DNA of 22,021 nt from assembly GCA_023382135.1 (NCBI GenBank), contig JAMCQK010000005.1:1-22021 (forward strand), written 5' to 3'. Position numbers and translations under genes: made by a program. Shown one piece after another: positions 14,516-22,021 of the stretch. The notes beneath the pieces were generated by a model. That model ran no database searches. It saw nothing but the letters and a program-made list of their open reading frames with translations, and had not been told where the DNA came from. The stretch is from Deinococcus sp. (lineage in GTDB: Bacteria > Deinococcota > Deinococci > Deinococcales > Thermaceae). The first letter of the stretch is position 1, and each line of letters opens with the position of its first letter.

Positions 14516-16078
14516 ATGGTTTACCGGATCGCAAACCGCAAGGCGCCTGCGGCACTGGTGGCCACGGCCCTGGGCGTTGGGTCGTTGGTGCTGGCACCGC
14601 TGGCCTACTTGCTTTTGCGCGCACTGCAAGCCGAGCCTGCACAGCTCGGCTCGATTCTTTTCCGGGCCCAAAACCTCGAACTCTTTCTTAACACGCTCTG
14701 GCTGGTTGCGGGGGTGGTGGTCTTCACCACGCTCTTGGCGCTGCCGCTGGCCTGGCTTACCACCCGTAGCAACCTGAGGGGAAAGCGTTTATTTACGCTA
14801 CTTTTTGCCCTGCCGGTGGTGGTACCCGGATACGTGGGGGCCTATGCGCTGCTGGCCTCCACCGGGCCGGGAGGACTGCTGGAGGCCCTGACTCAGGTGG
14901 CTTGGCCCAGGCCCAGCGGCTACTGGGGATCTTTGTTCGCGCTTACCCTATTCACTTATCCCTACCTTTTTCTGAATCTGCGTACCGCGTTTCTGGGGCT
15001 GGACCCGAGCCTGGAGGAGTCCGCCAGGAGCTTGGGCGTGGGAGGCCTCGAGGCCTTCGGCAAAGTGGTGCTCCCGCAGCTACGCCCGGCGCTCTATGCG
15101 GGCTGGCTGCTGGTGGGGCTGCATGCTCTGGGGGATTTCGGCGTGGTCAGCCTGATGCGCTACCCCACCTTCAGCTACGCCGTCTACTTGCAGTACTCCG
15201 CTTCTTTTGACCGGATCTACGCCGCTTGGTTGGCGCTGATGCTGCTTTCGTTCACGGTCGGTCTGCTGTATCTGGAGTCAAGGTTTCTGCGTGGCCTCTC
15301 GCTCTCGCGGGTGGCGCGAGGCGCGAGCCGCAAGCAAGCCCTAATCCCCTTGGGTGCCTGGAGGCCCTGGGCCTACTTGTTTGCGGCGGTGGTGGTGATG
15401 CTTTCGCTGGTGGGTCCGGTGCTGAGCATACTTTTCTGGACCAGGCAATTTCCTTTTGATTCCTCATTTGCGCTGCTGGAAGGCCTTTACAACTCTGCCA
15501 GGGCCTCGCTGCCGGCGGCGCTGCTGGCTACTTTGCTGGCGCTGCCGGTGGCCTACCTGGGGGTGCGTTACCCCGGCCCCTTTTCGCGCATGGTTGAGCG
15601 AACCGCCTATCTGGGTTTTGCCACGCCGCCCTTGGCGTTTGCGCTGGCGCTGATCTTTTTCAGCCTCCGGGGGGTCCCCGCGCTCTACCAAACACTAGCC
15701 TTGTTGGTCCTGGCCTACGCGCTCCACTTTCTGGCCGAGGCCATTGGGCCAGTGCGGGCGGCCTTGTACCAGACGCCCCCCAAGCTGGAGGAGGCGGCCA
15801 GGAGCCTGGGGAGCGGTGCTCTCGAGGCTTTCCTTCGGGCCAGCTTTCCGCTCATCAGGCGGGGTGTGCTGGCTTCGGTGGCTCTGGTATTCTTGTCGTG
15901 CTTGAAGGAATTGCCGCTAACCTTTCTACTCTCGCCAGTGGGATACAACACCCTGGCCACCCGGGTCTGGGGATACACTTCGGAAGCTATGTTCGCCGAG
16001 GCCGCTCCTTTTGCTCTCTTAATTGTGCTGCTCTCGGGCCTTTTCATGGGCATGCTGCTGGCCCAAGATAAGTCATGA
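14516..16078 (+). CDS. fbpB: FbpB, ferric iron ABC transporter permease (fused two-domain)
   Basis: The 520-residue inner-membrane protein carries two permease domains, as usual for FbpB. Each has an ABC-contact EAA loop: EESARSLGVGGLEAFGKV (167-184) and EEAARSLGSGALEAFLRA (425-442). About twelve hydrophobic segments are seen. The ATG at 14516 follows the fbpA stop with no gap, and the fbpC start overlaps its end by 4 nt, so the three genes are coupled. Confidence 0.95.
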   Translation: MVYRIANRKAPAALVATALGVGSLVLAPLAYLLLRALQAEPAQLGSILFRAQNLELFLNTLWLVAGVVVFTTLLALPLAWLTTRSNLRGKRLFTLLFALPVVVPGYVGAYALLASTGPGGLLEALTQVAWPRPSGYWGSLFALTLFTYPYLFLNLRTAFLGLDPSLEESARSLGVGGLEAFGKVVLPQLRPALYAGWLLVGLHALGDFGVVSLMRYPTFSYAVYLQYSASFDRIYAAWLALMLLSFTVGLLYLESRFLRGLSLSRVARGASRKQALIPLGAWRPWAYLFAAVVVMLSLVGPVLSILFWTRQFPFDSSFALLEGLYNSARASLPAALLATLLALPVAYLGVRYPGPFSRMVERTAYLGFATPPLAFALALIFFSLRGVPALYQTLALLVLAYALHFLAEAIGPVRAALYQTPPKLEEAARSLGSGALEAFLRASFPLIRRGVLASVALVFLSCLKELPLTFLLSPVGYNTLATRVWGYTSEAMFAEAAPFALLIVLLSGLFMGMLLAQDKS

Positions 16079-17142
16079 CCCGTGAACCGCTTGCTGAAAA
16101 GACCCTGCTGGAGGTGCAGGGTCTTTCCAAGCGTTACCTGGCGGATGCGCCCGCCGTAGTGAACAACCTTAGTTTCAGCATCTCAGAAAGCGAGGTGTTT
16201 GCCCTCCTGGGGCCTTCCGGTTGTGGGAAGACCACGCTTCTAAGGCTGATCGCGGGCTTCGAGCGCCCCGATGCCGGCGAGGTTTATGTGCAAGGTGTGC
16301 CCATGGGCCGGTTGCCACCAGAAAAGCGCAGCATTGGCTTTGTGTTCCAGGACTACGCGCTCTTTCCGCATCTTTCGGTCTGGCAAAACGTGGCCTTTGG
16401 ACTCAGGAGGCTGCCCTCCCGCGAAAGACGCCAGGGAGCCCTCGAGGTCTTGAATCTGGTGGGCCTTACCGTGTTCCAAGACCGCAAACCCCACCAGCTC
16501 TCCGGCGGACAGCAGCAGCGGGTAGCGCTGGCGCGTGCAATTGCGCCGGGGCCAAAGCTGGTGCTGCTGGATGAGCCTTTCTCCAGTTTGGATGCTGGAC
16601 TAAGGCAGGCCACCCGCGACGAGGTGCGCGCTTTGCTAAAGTCGCGCGGCATTGGCGCTGTACTTGTCACCCACGACCAGGAAGAGGCGCTTTCGTTCGC
16701 CGACAGGCTCGGCGTGATGCGGGCAGGAAGCATCGAGCAGACGGGGACGCCCGAAGAAGTATATGGCAACCCCAAAACGCCCTTCGTGGCCCAGTTCCTG
16801 GGCCGCACCAATCTGGTTGCGGGCGAGGCCAAAGGCCGCCAGGTGGAGACACCCTTGGGATGTCTTGCCCTGTCGCAGGAGGCCTATGGGCCGGTGCTGC
16901 TCTCTTTGAGGCCGGAAGGGATCGGCCTCGAGGCCGGCACCGAGGCCGAGATTTTGGCGCGCGAGTTCAAAGGGCACGACCTCACGCTCAGGGTGAGCTT
17001 CCTGGGCCGCGAATACCTGGTGCAGGAAAGCCCCACCTGCCCTTTTTACGTGGGCGACCGGGTTAGGCTGGTGGTCCGCGCCAGCGCCGTGGTGGTGGGG
17101 CGCGGGACGCCTGAACGGGTAAAGGCGGATTCACGCGCCTAA
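16075..17142 (+). CDS. fbpC: FbpC, ferric iron ABC transporter ATP-binding protein
   Basis: This ATPase powers iron uptake through FbpB. The 355 residues show Walker A GPSGCGKT (46-53), the Q-loop Q92 in VFQDYALFPHL, the signature LSGGQ (142-146), Walker B LLDEPFSSLD with E167, and the H-loop H200. The C-terminal part with LRPEG is a TOBE-type regulatory domain. CysA/PotA-type importers share this layout, but the fbpA and fbpB context fixes the substrate class. It is followed after 28 nt by truA. Confidence 0.94.
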   Translation: MTREPLAEKTLLEVQGLSKRYLADAPAVVNNLSFSISESEVFALLGPSGCGKTTLLRLIAGFERPDAGEVYVQGVPMGRLPPEKRSIGFVFQDYALFPHLSVWQNVAFGLRRLPSRERRQGALEVLNLVGLTVFQDRKPHQLSGGQQQRVALARAIAPGPKLVLLDEPFSSLDAGLRQATRDEVRALLKSRGIGAVLVTHDQEEALSFADRLGVMRAGSIEQTGTPEEVYGNPKTPFVAQFLGRTNLVAGEAKGRQVETPLGCLALSQEAYGPVLLSLRPEGIGLEAGTEAEILAREFKGHDLTLRVSFLGREYLVQESPTCPFYVGDRVRLVVRASAVVVGRGTPERVKADSRA

Positions 17143-17170
17143 CTCTTTGGAACTGCCGGCCTCCCAGACT

Positions 17171-17923
17171 ATGCGCCGCATCAAGTTGATTGTCGAGTAC
17201 GATGGCAGCGGTTTTTCCGGGCTGCAGACCCAGAAGAAAGGGGAACGCACGGTCCAGGCAGACCTCGAGGCCGCCCTTTCCAAGATTCCAGGCGCCCACC
17301 CGAAAGTAGTGCCGGCGGGCCGTACCGACGCCGGCGTTCACGCCCTCGCCATGCCTTTCCATTACGACACCAGGGACAGTGTTCCCACCGAAAGAATTCC
17401 CGCCGCGCTCAACACATTGCTCGACCCCGACCTGCGCGTACTCGAGGCCCAGGAAGTAGCCAGCAGCTTCCATGCCCGCAATAGTTGTTGCTGGCGGCAT
17501 TACCGTTACCGCATCCTGAAGCGAAAAACCCCCAGCGCCCTGGACCGCCACCGCGTCTGGTGGGTTCCGCAAGACCTGAATGTTACGGCTATGAAGTCCG
17601 CGCTCACAGGCCTAGTAGGTGTTCACGACTTCAAGGTCTTTGCGGTCAGAGAAAAACGCTCCACCGTGCGAGAGATTTTTCAAGCGCTGCTTCTTTCCAA
17701 GAAGGATGAGCTCTGGCTCGAGTTCGTTGGTTCGGGTTTTTTGCGCGGCCAGGTGCGTAGCATGGTGGGCACGCTGGTAAAAGTCGGTCTTGATAAGCGC
17801 GACCCAGACAGCATAGGCGAGCTTCTCAAAAGTGGCACCCGCCAACATGCGGGGCCTACCGCACCACCCCACGGCTTGTATTTCGTGCAAGCGGGTTACA
17901 CCCCCTGGCGGGACAGAGTATGA
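17171..17923 (+). CDS. truA: tRNA pseudouridine(38-40) synthase TruA
   Basis: TruA converts uridines 38-40 in the tRNA anticodon stem to pseudouridine. The ATG at 17171 is chosen over a TTG at 17147 because family members begin (M)RRIKLIVEYDGSGF. The product is 250 residues. The catalytic aspartate is D53 in GRTDAGVHAL. Other family blocks are ALNTLLD, ATSFHAR-like SSFHARNSC, and FLRGQVRSMVGTLV near the C-terminus. No clear ribosome-binding site precedes it; it may be read with the fbp operon. Its TGA overlaps the next ATG. Confidence 0.95.
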   Translation: MRRIKLIVEYDGSGFSGLQTQKKGERTVQADLEAALSKIPGAHPKVVPAGRTDAGVHALAMPFHYDTRDSVPTERIPAALNTLLDPDLRVLEAQEVASSFHARNSCCWRHYRYRILKRKTPSALDRHRVWWVPQDLNVTAMKSALTGLVGVHDFKVFAVREKRSTVREIFQALLLSKKDELWLEFVGSGFLRGQVRSMVGTLVKVGLDKRDPDSIGELLKSGTRQHAGPTAPPHGLYFVQAGYTPWRDRV

Positions 17924-19137
17924 GCACGGGCTTCAGCGCCCAGCGTTCAGCGTTAGCTGTTCGGCGAATCGTTGTTCTCTCCAACGGCCACGGGGAAGAC
18001 GCCATTGGCGCGGTCTTGGGACGAGAGCTAACCACGCTTGGATTTGATGTGAGCGCCCTTCCTCTGGTGGGGAAAGGCGATGCTTACGAACTCCAGGGCT
18101 TCCAGGTGCTGGGACCCAGAAGAGAAATGCCCTCGGGTGGCATGGTGCATCTGAATCCAAAAATGTTTTGGCGCGATCTTCAGGCGGGCTGGCTCTCCAT
18201 GAGCCTCGCGCAGTGGAAGGCGCTGCGCCAAGCGGCGAAAAACGCGGCTGCCACGCTGGTAGTGGGAGATCTTTACGCGCTCTTGGCGGCAAACCTTTTT
18301 GGCGGAAGGCCGCTCTTCCAGGTGCAGCCTCTGGTCTCGGTGCGCTACCAAAACGGCCTTGGACTGTTGGACGAGCTACCGCGCATAACCGTGAACCGCT
18401 TTGTACTACCCGAACGCTTGTTGATGCGCAAAGCAGCAGGTGTTTACCTACGCGACCGGGAAAGCGCAGAGTGGCTGAACGAACACGGAGTACCGCAAGC
18501 CCGGTATCTGGGAAACCCCTTGATGGACGCGGCAAGCGGCACGGCGGCGCTGGATTTACCAGCTCCCTATCTGCTGCTATTGCCGGGGTCACGGGAAGAC
18601 GCATACTTCAGCTTGCCGGTCATGCTCGAGGCCCTGCGACAACTGCGCGATTACCCGCTTACTCCGGTAATCGCATGGGCCAGAGAGCCGGTAGTTAATC
18701 TTGGTCTTTCTGGCTGGCAGCTCACCCCCACCGGACAAACCGCTGGTGTAACCCACCTAATAGAACACCTGGATGGAACCCGGGCATACCTGGCTCAGCA
18801 TGCGTTCAAGATCGCGTTGGAAAACTCCCAGCTTGCACTTTCCACCAGCGGCACCGCCGCAGAACAGGCAGCTGGCCACGGCATCCCACTCATTTCCTTT
18901 CCAACACCAGGCCCACAGTACACCCCGGCTTTTGCCAAAGCGCAAAAGCGCTTGCTGCAAGACGCCCTGACGCTGACCTCGGCAAAACCAGCAACCGTCG
19001 CTGGTGCCGTGCACCAACTGATGACCATACCCAACCTTTATCACGATGCCCAAAAGGCCGGCCGGGAGTTGATGGGCGAACCCGGCGCAGTAGGCCGTAT
19101 CGCGCAAGATATAGCGAATCACCTTACAAAGAACTAA
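17920..19137 (+). CDS. Lipid-A-disaccharide synthase-related protein (LpxB-like glycosyltransferase family)
   Basis: This 405-residue protein is related to LpxB but belongs to the separate 'LpxB-related' family (TIGR03492 type), known from cyanobacteria and Thermaceae. The motifs seen are LSNGHGED (20-27), GNPLMD (199-204), LPGSRED (221-227) and STSGTAAEQAAGHGIPLISF (309-328), which together give a GT-B fold with a C-terminal nucleotide-sugar site. Thermaceae are not known to make classical lipid A, so the acceptor is probably a different lipid; this is inference. The start overlaps the truA stop (ATGA at 17920-17923), so the two are translationally coupled. Confidence 0.88.
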   Translation: MSTGFSAQRSALAVRRIVVLSNGHGEDAIGAVLGRELTTLGFDVSALPLVGKGDAYELQGFQVLGPRREMPSGGMVHLNPKMFWRDLQAGWLSMSLAQWKALRQAAKNAAATLVVGDLYALLAANLFGGRPLFQVQPLVSVRYQNGLGLLDELPRITVNRFVLPERLLMRKAAGVYLRDRESAEWLNEHGVPQARYLGNPLMDAASGTAALDLPAPYLLLLPGSREDAYFSLPVMLEALRQLRDYPLTPVIAWAREPVVNLGLSGWQLTPTGQTAGVTHLIEHLDGTRAYLAQHAFKIALENSQLALSTSGTAAEQAAGHGIPLISFPTPGPQYTPAFAKAQKRLLQDALTLTSAKPATVAGAVHQLMTIPNLYHDAQKAGRELMGEPGAVGRIAQDIANHLTKN

Positions 19138-19146
19138 GTCTCTCCC

Positions 19147-19170
19147 GGTTGACTGTTGACAAAGTCAACC
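19147..19170. repeat. Inverted repeat between two convergent operons
   Basis: GGTTGAC (19147-19153) and GTCAACC (19164-19170) form a 7-bp stem with a 10-nt loop. It lies 9 nt after the lpxB-related stop. It lacks a T-run, so termination by it is not certain. The rest of the gap to 19263 shows no gene. Confidence 0.5.
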
Positions 19171-19263
19171 CGACCAACAGGAGTAGGGTAGGGTAAAGGA
19201 GAAAACAAGTTGGGTGAGAAAAGATAGGGCAGGAAGGATGAAGGCCTGCAGGAACGTTGGCCG

Positions 19264-20481
19264 CTACAGCCGGCTTCTGGGGTCGAGCGCGTCCCTCAAC
19301 CCGTCGCCCAGATAGTTGAACGCAAGAATAGTGATAAAGATCATGAACCCCGGAGCAAGCGCCAGCCACGGTGTGCTGAAAATGTATTCCTGAGCATTGG
19401 TCAACATGTTGCCCCAGGTAGCCACCGGGGGCTGGATGCCGAAGCCCAAAAAAGACAAAGCCGCCTCGGTCAGGATGGCTCCACCAACGCCCAGCGTGGC
19501 CTGCACGATGATGGGAGCCATCGCGTTGGGCACCAGGTGGCGGAACATGACCCGGCTCTCCCGCGCACCCAGAGCCTGGGCCGCAGTGGTGAAATCCTGC
19601 TCCCGAAGCGAAAGAATGGCGCCGCGCACCAGCCGGGCAGTACCGGTCCAACCAAACAGCACCAAGATGGTGATGATAATAAACACCGAGGCAGCATCGC
19701 CGAAGACCGCTTGGGCCCACCGGCCCACCGCCACGCCCGGGTCGCGCAGCAAGGCCGAGAGCACCAGCAAAAGGGGCAGGTCAGGGATGGTCAACATGAA
19801 GTCAACCAGTCGGCTGATGGCCACGTCAAGGTCGAGCTTTAGCCTCCCAAAACCCCCCCAGACTGCCGCCGCCGCCGACAACCCCCAGACCAGAAGCAAC
19901 CCCAGCCCCGCAAAGACGTTACCCGCCGTCCAGGCTCCCGAGAACAGCGAGCGCACCGAGTCCCCGGCTAGCGTCCAGGCCAGCCGGGCTACGAAGTACA
20001 GCGCCCAATAAAACAACACCCAGGAGATTACCCGCCACACCGCAAAGGTCAGCGGCTGCCAACCCTCGGCCTCCCGGTTCAAGGGGCCCAGGTAGAAGCG
20101 CAGGGGCTTGCCCTGGAAGTAACCTGCCAAGGTACCCATGATGGTTCCGAACAGCACGCTCGAAATGGCGGCTACGAAGCCCACCAACAGTGAGATGCGC
20201 GCGCCGTAGATGATCCGGGAGAGCGCGTCGCGGCCCAGGTCGTCGGTGCCCAGCCAGTGCTCTTTGCTGGGGCCCTGGAAGTAGAAGGAACCCAAGTCTT
20301 CCCCAGTGGGTTGCGCGGTGGGGCTGTAGGGCGCGACAAAGGGGGCGAACACCGCCATCAGGACCAGCAGGATCACCACCACCAGCGACGACATGGCCAG
20401 CCGGTGCTTCTTGAAGCTGCGCCAAGCCAGCGCCCAGGTGGACTGGGACCCTGGAGCAGAACGAGGAACTACGATTGCCAT
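19264..20481 (-). CDS. oppC: Peptide (Opp/Dpp-type) ABC transporter permease, OppC-like, with an inserted segment
   Basis: This is the second permease of a peptide/nickel-type importer. Family blocks are HWLGTDDLGRDALSRIIYGARISL (75-98, split by known spacing) and the EAA loop QDFTTAAQALGARESRV (295-311), ending with WLALAPG and LGDGLRDALDPR. At 405 residues it is about 100 longer than usual. The extra material (about residues 124-217) sits between the second and third family helices (after TLAGYFQG and before AISRLVDFMLTIPDLPLLL). It contains two or three additional hydrophobic helices. The ATG at 20481 has AAGGAGA upstream, and oppB ends 15 nt before it. Confidence 0.92.
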   Translation of the reverse strand: MAIVVPRSAPGSQSTWALAWRSFKKHRLAMSSLVVVILLVLMAVFAPFVAPYSPTAQPTGEDLGSFYFQGPSKEHWLGTDDLGRDALSRIIYGARISLLVGFVAAISSVLFGTIMGTLAGYFQGKPLRFYLGPLNREAEGWQPLTFAVWRVISWVLFYWALYFVARLAWTLAGDSVRSLFSGAWTAGNVFAGLGLLLVWGLSAAAAVWGGFGRLKLDLDVAISRLVDFMLTIPDLPLLLVLSALLRDPGVAVGRWAQAVFGDAASVFIIITILVLFGWTGTARLVRGAILSLREQDFTTAAQALGARESRVMFRHLVPNAMAPIIVQATLGVGGAILTEAALSFLGFGIQPPVATWGNMLTNAQEYIFSTPWLALAPGFMIFITILAFNYLGDGLRDALDPRSRL

Positions 20482-20496
20482 ACCGTCATCGTCTCC

Positions 20497-21507
20497 TTAG
20501 TTATAGCGAATCCGCGGGTCCACCACCGCATAGAGCAGGTCGGCGATCAGGTTGAAGAGGGCGGTGAGAAGTGCCAGGAAGGCCAGCGAGGCCATGGCCA
20601 CGTTGTAATCCTTGGCCACCAGTGCGTCGAAGATGGCGCGGCCCATACCCGGCCAGGAGAAAATGGTCTCGGTGATGGTGGCCCCCCCAAAGATCCCCGG
20701 AACCGCCAGGCCCACGATGGTCACAATGGGGATGAGCGCGTTGCGCAGAGCATGCTTGTACAGCACCACCCGCTCATCCAGGCCCTTGGCGCGCGCCGTA
20801 CGCACAAAATCCTGATTCATAACCTCCAGAAGACTGGCCCGCATGAAGCGGGTCCAGGCCGCCATCTGGATGAGCGACAACGCGGTAACGGGAAGGATCA
20901 GGTGCCAGGCCCACCGGCCGATGAACTGGAAGAGGCCCGCGTTGCCCGACCTGACGTCAGACCAGAGCAGATCGGGCACTCCTCCCGTGGGCAGGCGGGG
21001 AAAGCCGGAGATGTTCTCCGGTATGGCCACTGCAAAGAGGTAGAGCAGCAGGATGCCCAGGAAAAAGATGGGCATGGAGAACCCCATGAACGATAGGAAG
21101 GTAATAGCATAGTCCGCGGTGGAATACTGGCGCACCGCCGAGAAGATGCCCACCGGGATGGCCACCAGCAGGGCCAACAGCAGGGCGACCCCCGAGAGCA
21201 GCAGGGTGTTGGGCAACCGCTGCTTGAAGATGAACTCCGCAGCCGGAATTCCGTAGTCGCGGGAGTAGCCTAGGTCGCCCCGCACCGCCCGGCCCAACCA
21301 CTTGAAGTAGCGCACGTAAATGGGCTGGTCCAGGCCGTAAGAGCGCTTGAGCGCCTCGAGCTGCTCCTGCGTGATGCGCGGGTTATTCCTGCGCAACTCG
21401 TCCAGCGGATCGCCCGGCTGCAGAGCCAGCAGGGTGTAAATCACCACCGAAGCCGCGAACAATAGCGGTACCATCTGAAGCAAACGACGCATGGTGTAGG
21501 CAAACAT
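20497..21507 (-). CDS. oppB: Peptide (Opp/Dpp-type) ABC transporter permease, OppB-like
   Basis: This 336-residue permease is the first of the pair. It has the typical N-terminal helix (LLQMVPLLFAASVVIYTLL), then QPGDP (30-34). The EAA-type loop is QDFVRTARAKGLDERVV (232-248), followed by YKHALRNALIPI and the end FNLIADLLYAVVDPRIRY. GGGGAGG lies 13 nt before the ATG at 21507, a rather long spacing. A terminator stands between it and the binding protein gene upstream. Confidence 0.94.
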   Translation of the reverse strand: MFAYTMRRLLQMVPLLFAASVVIYTLLALQPGDPLDELRRNNPRITQEQLEALKRSYGLDQPIYVRYFKWLGRAVRGDLGYSRDYGIPAAEFIFKQRLPNTLLLSGVALLLALLVAIPVGIFSAVRQYSTADYAITFLSFMGFSMPIFFLGILLLYLFAVAIPENISGFPRLPTGGVPDLLWSDVRSGNAGLFQFIGRWAWHLILPVTALSLIQMAAWTRFMRASLLEVMNQDFVRTARAKGLDERVVLYKHALRNALIPIVTIVGLAVPGIFGGATITETIFSWPGMGRAIFDALVAKDYNVAMASLAFLALLTALFNLIADLLYAVVDPRIRYN

Positions 21508-21559
21508 TCTGGAGTCGGTACCTCCCCAATAGCTGATTTATTGTAGATCCCAAACGAAC

Positions 21560-21591
21560 AAAAAAGGGAGCCCGCGAGCCAGCTCGCGGGC
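21560..21591 (-). terminator. Rho-independent terminator after the substrate-binding protein gene
   Basis: Read on the minus strand, a 10-bp GC stem (GCCCGCGAGC at 21570-21579 with GCTCGCGGGC at 21582-21591) is followed by TCCC and six T residues (21565-21560). It lies 28 nt after the binding protein stop and before oppB. Leaky termination here would give more binding protein than permease. Confidence 0.88.
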
Positions 21592-21618
21592 CTCAGTCTA
21601 ACGGATGGATACCACAGG

Positions 21619-22021
21619 CTACTTGATGGAGAGGGCGTACTTCGCCTGATCGTACTTCTTCTGGGCGCCCCGGCTCTCCCAGCCAATCTCCCAGGCGTTC
21701 CAACCCGGATAGCCGTTGCCACCGGAGTAAGCCGCAGCCACATAGTTGGTCAGCCCCTTACGCACCACATAGGGGTTAGAACGGAAGTATAGCGGCAGGG
21801 CAGGGATCTCTTTGGCCCAGATCTCCTGGGCTTGAGCGAAGAGGACTTTACGCTTGGCGTCGTCGAACTCAATCACACCGGCGGAAGTGAGGCGGTCGAA
21901 CTCGTCGTTCTTCCAGCCGCCGACGTTCTGGCCGGCGTAGTTGTTCTCCTTGGTGGGTACCTGCACGGCCCCGGTGTTAAGGTTCTTGTACTGGAACAGG
22001 CTGCCGTCCTCGGCCAGGCTC
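21619..22021 (-). CDS. Peptide ABC transporter substrate-binding protein, C-terminal part (cut by window edge)
   Basis: 133 residues are visible and the frame stays open to base 22021, so the start is outside the window. This C-terminal part fits the SBP_bac_5 (DppA/OppA) family: GQNVGGWKNDEFDRL, VLFAQAQEIWAKEIPALPLY and NPYVVRKGL are typical. It should be exported and capture peptides for the OppBC permease encoded just downstream. The stop is TAG at 21619-21621. Confidence 0.9.
   Translation of the reverse strand, partial: SLAEDGSLFQYKNLNTGAVQVPTKENNYAGQNVGGWKNDEFDRLTSAGVIEFDDAKRKVLFAQAQEIWAKEIPALPLYFRSNPYVVRKGLTNYVAAAYSGGNGYPGWNAWEIGWESRGAQKKYDQAKYALSIK

Noticed and set aside
20257..21096. 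Long plus-strand open frame opposite oppB and oppC
   Set aside because: His/Gln/Gly-rich translation typical of antisense to GC-rich permease genes, with no ribosome-binding site.
1..22021. CRISPR array, tRNA, rRNA, integrase or toxin-antitoxin pair
   Set aside because: No regularly spaced repeats, cloverleaf-like sequence, rRNA segment or such protein motifs were seen anywhere in the window.

Overview
This window looks like chromosomal DNA from a thermophilic Deinococcota bacterium of the Thermaceae, most like Meiothermus. This is inferred from GC-rich coding with many CTC-GAG-GCC (Leu-Glu-Ala) codon runs, GTG/TTG starts, promoters that imply leaderless mRNAs, a short PyrE, an aqualysin-like S8 protease and a lipid-A-disaccharide-synthase-related protein. 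No rRNA, tRNA, CRISPR array or phage gene was seen.

Region 1 (about 88-5746, plus strand) is an iron-sulfur cluster assembly locus: sufB, sufD, a small Rieske ferredoxin, sufS, sufU and an alpha/beta hydrolase that follows sufU with no gap. sufC is not in the window and may lie upstream of base 1. As written, sufB is broken: about 25 nt are missing near base 706, which removes about ten conserved residues and shifts the frame.

Region 2 (5749-10543, minus strand) is housekeeping: pyrE, a SpoIIM-like membrane protein and gpsA form one operon. A radical SAM protein of the SplB-like/PA0069 type and pyrF lie upstream. An AT-rich palindrome covers the presumed radical SAM promoter. A 110-bp non-autonomous transposon-like element sits just upstream of pyrE.

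Region 3 (10631-13362) is accessory and decaying. It holds a surface-anchored (lipoprotein) subtilase with a strong terminator, then the wreck of an alkaline-phosphatase/phosphoglyceromutase-superfamily gene. A second, 80-bp copy of the same element has inserted into that gene at a TA dinucleotide. Removing the element plus one TA restores a continuous reading frame at the junction, which proves the insertion and defines its ends. A small four-helix membrane protein follows on the minus strand.

Region 4 (13443-19137, plus strand) is a ferric iron ABC importer (fbpA-fbpB-fbpC) with a recognisable promoter, an adjacent palindrome and a hairpin at the predicted 5' end of the mRNA. Tightly packed truA and an lpxB-related gene follow it.

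Region 5 (19264-22021, minus strand) is an Opp/Dpp-type peptide ABC transporter: the C-terminus of the substrate-binding protein (cut by the window edge), a terminator, oppB and an unusually long oppC. Most of the window is ordinary metabolism. The best leads are the TA-flanked miniature element family, the sufB lesion and the palindrome in front of the radical SAM gene.
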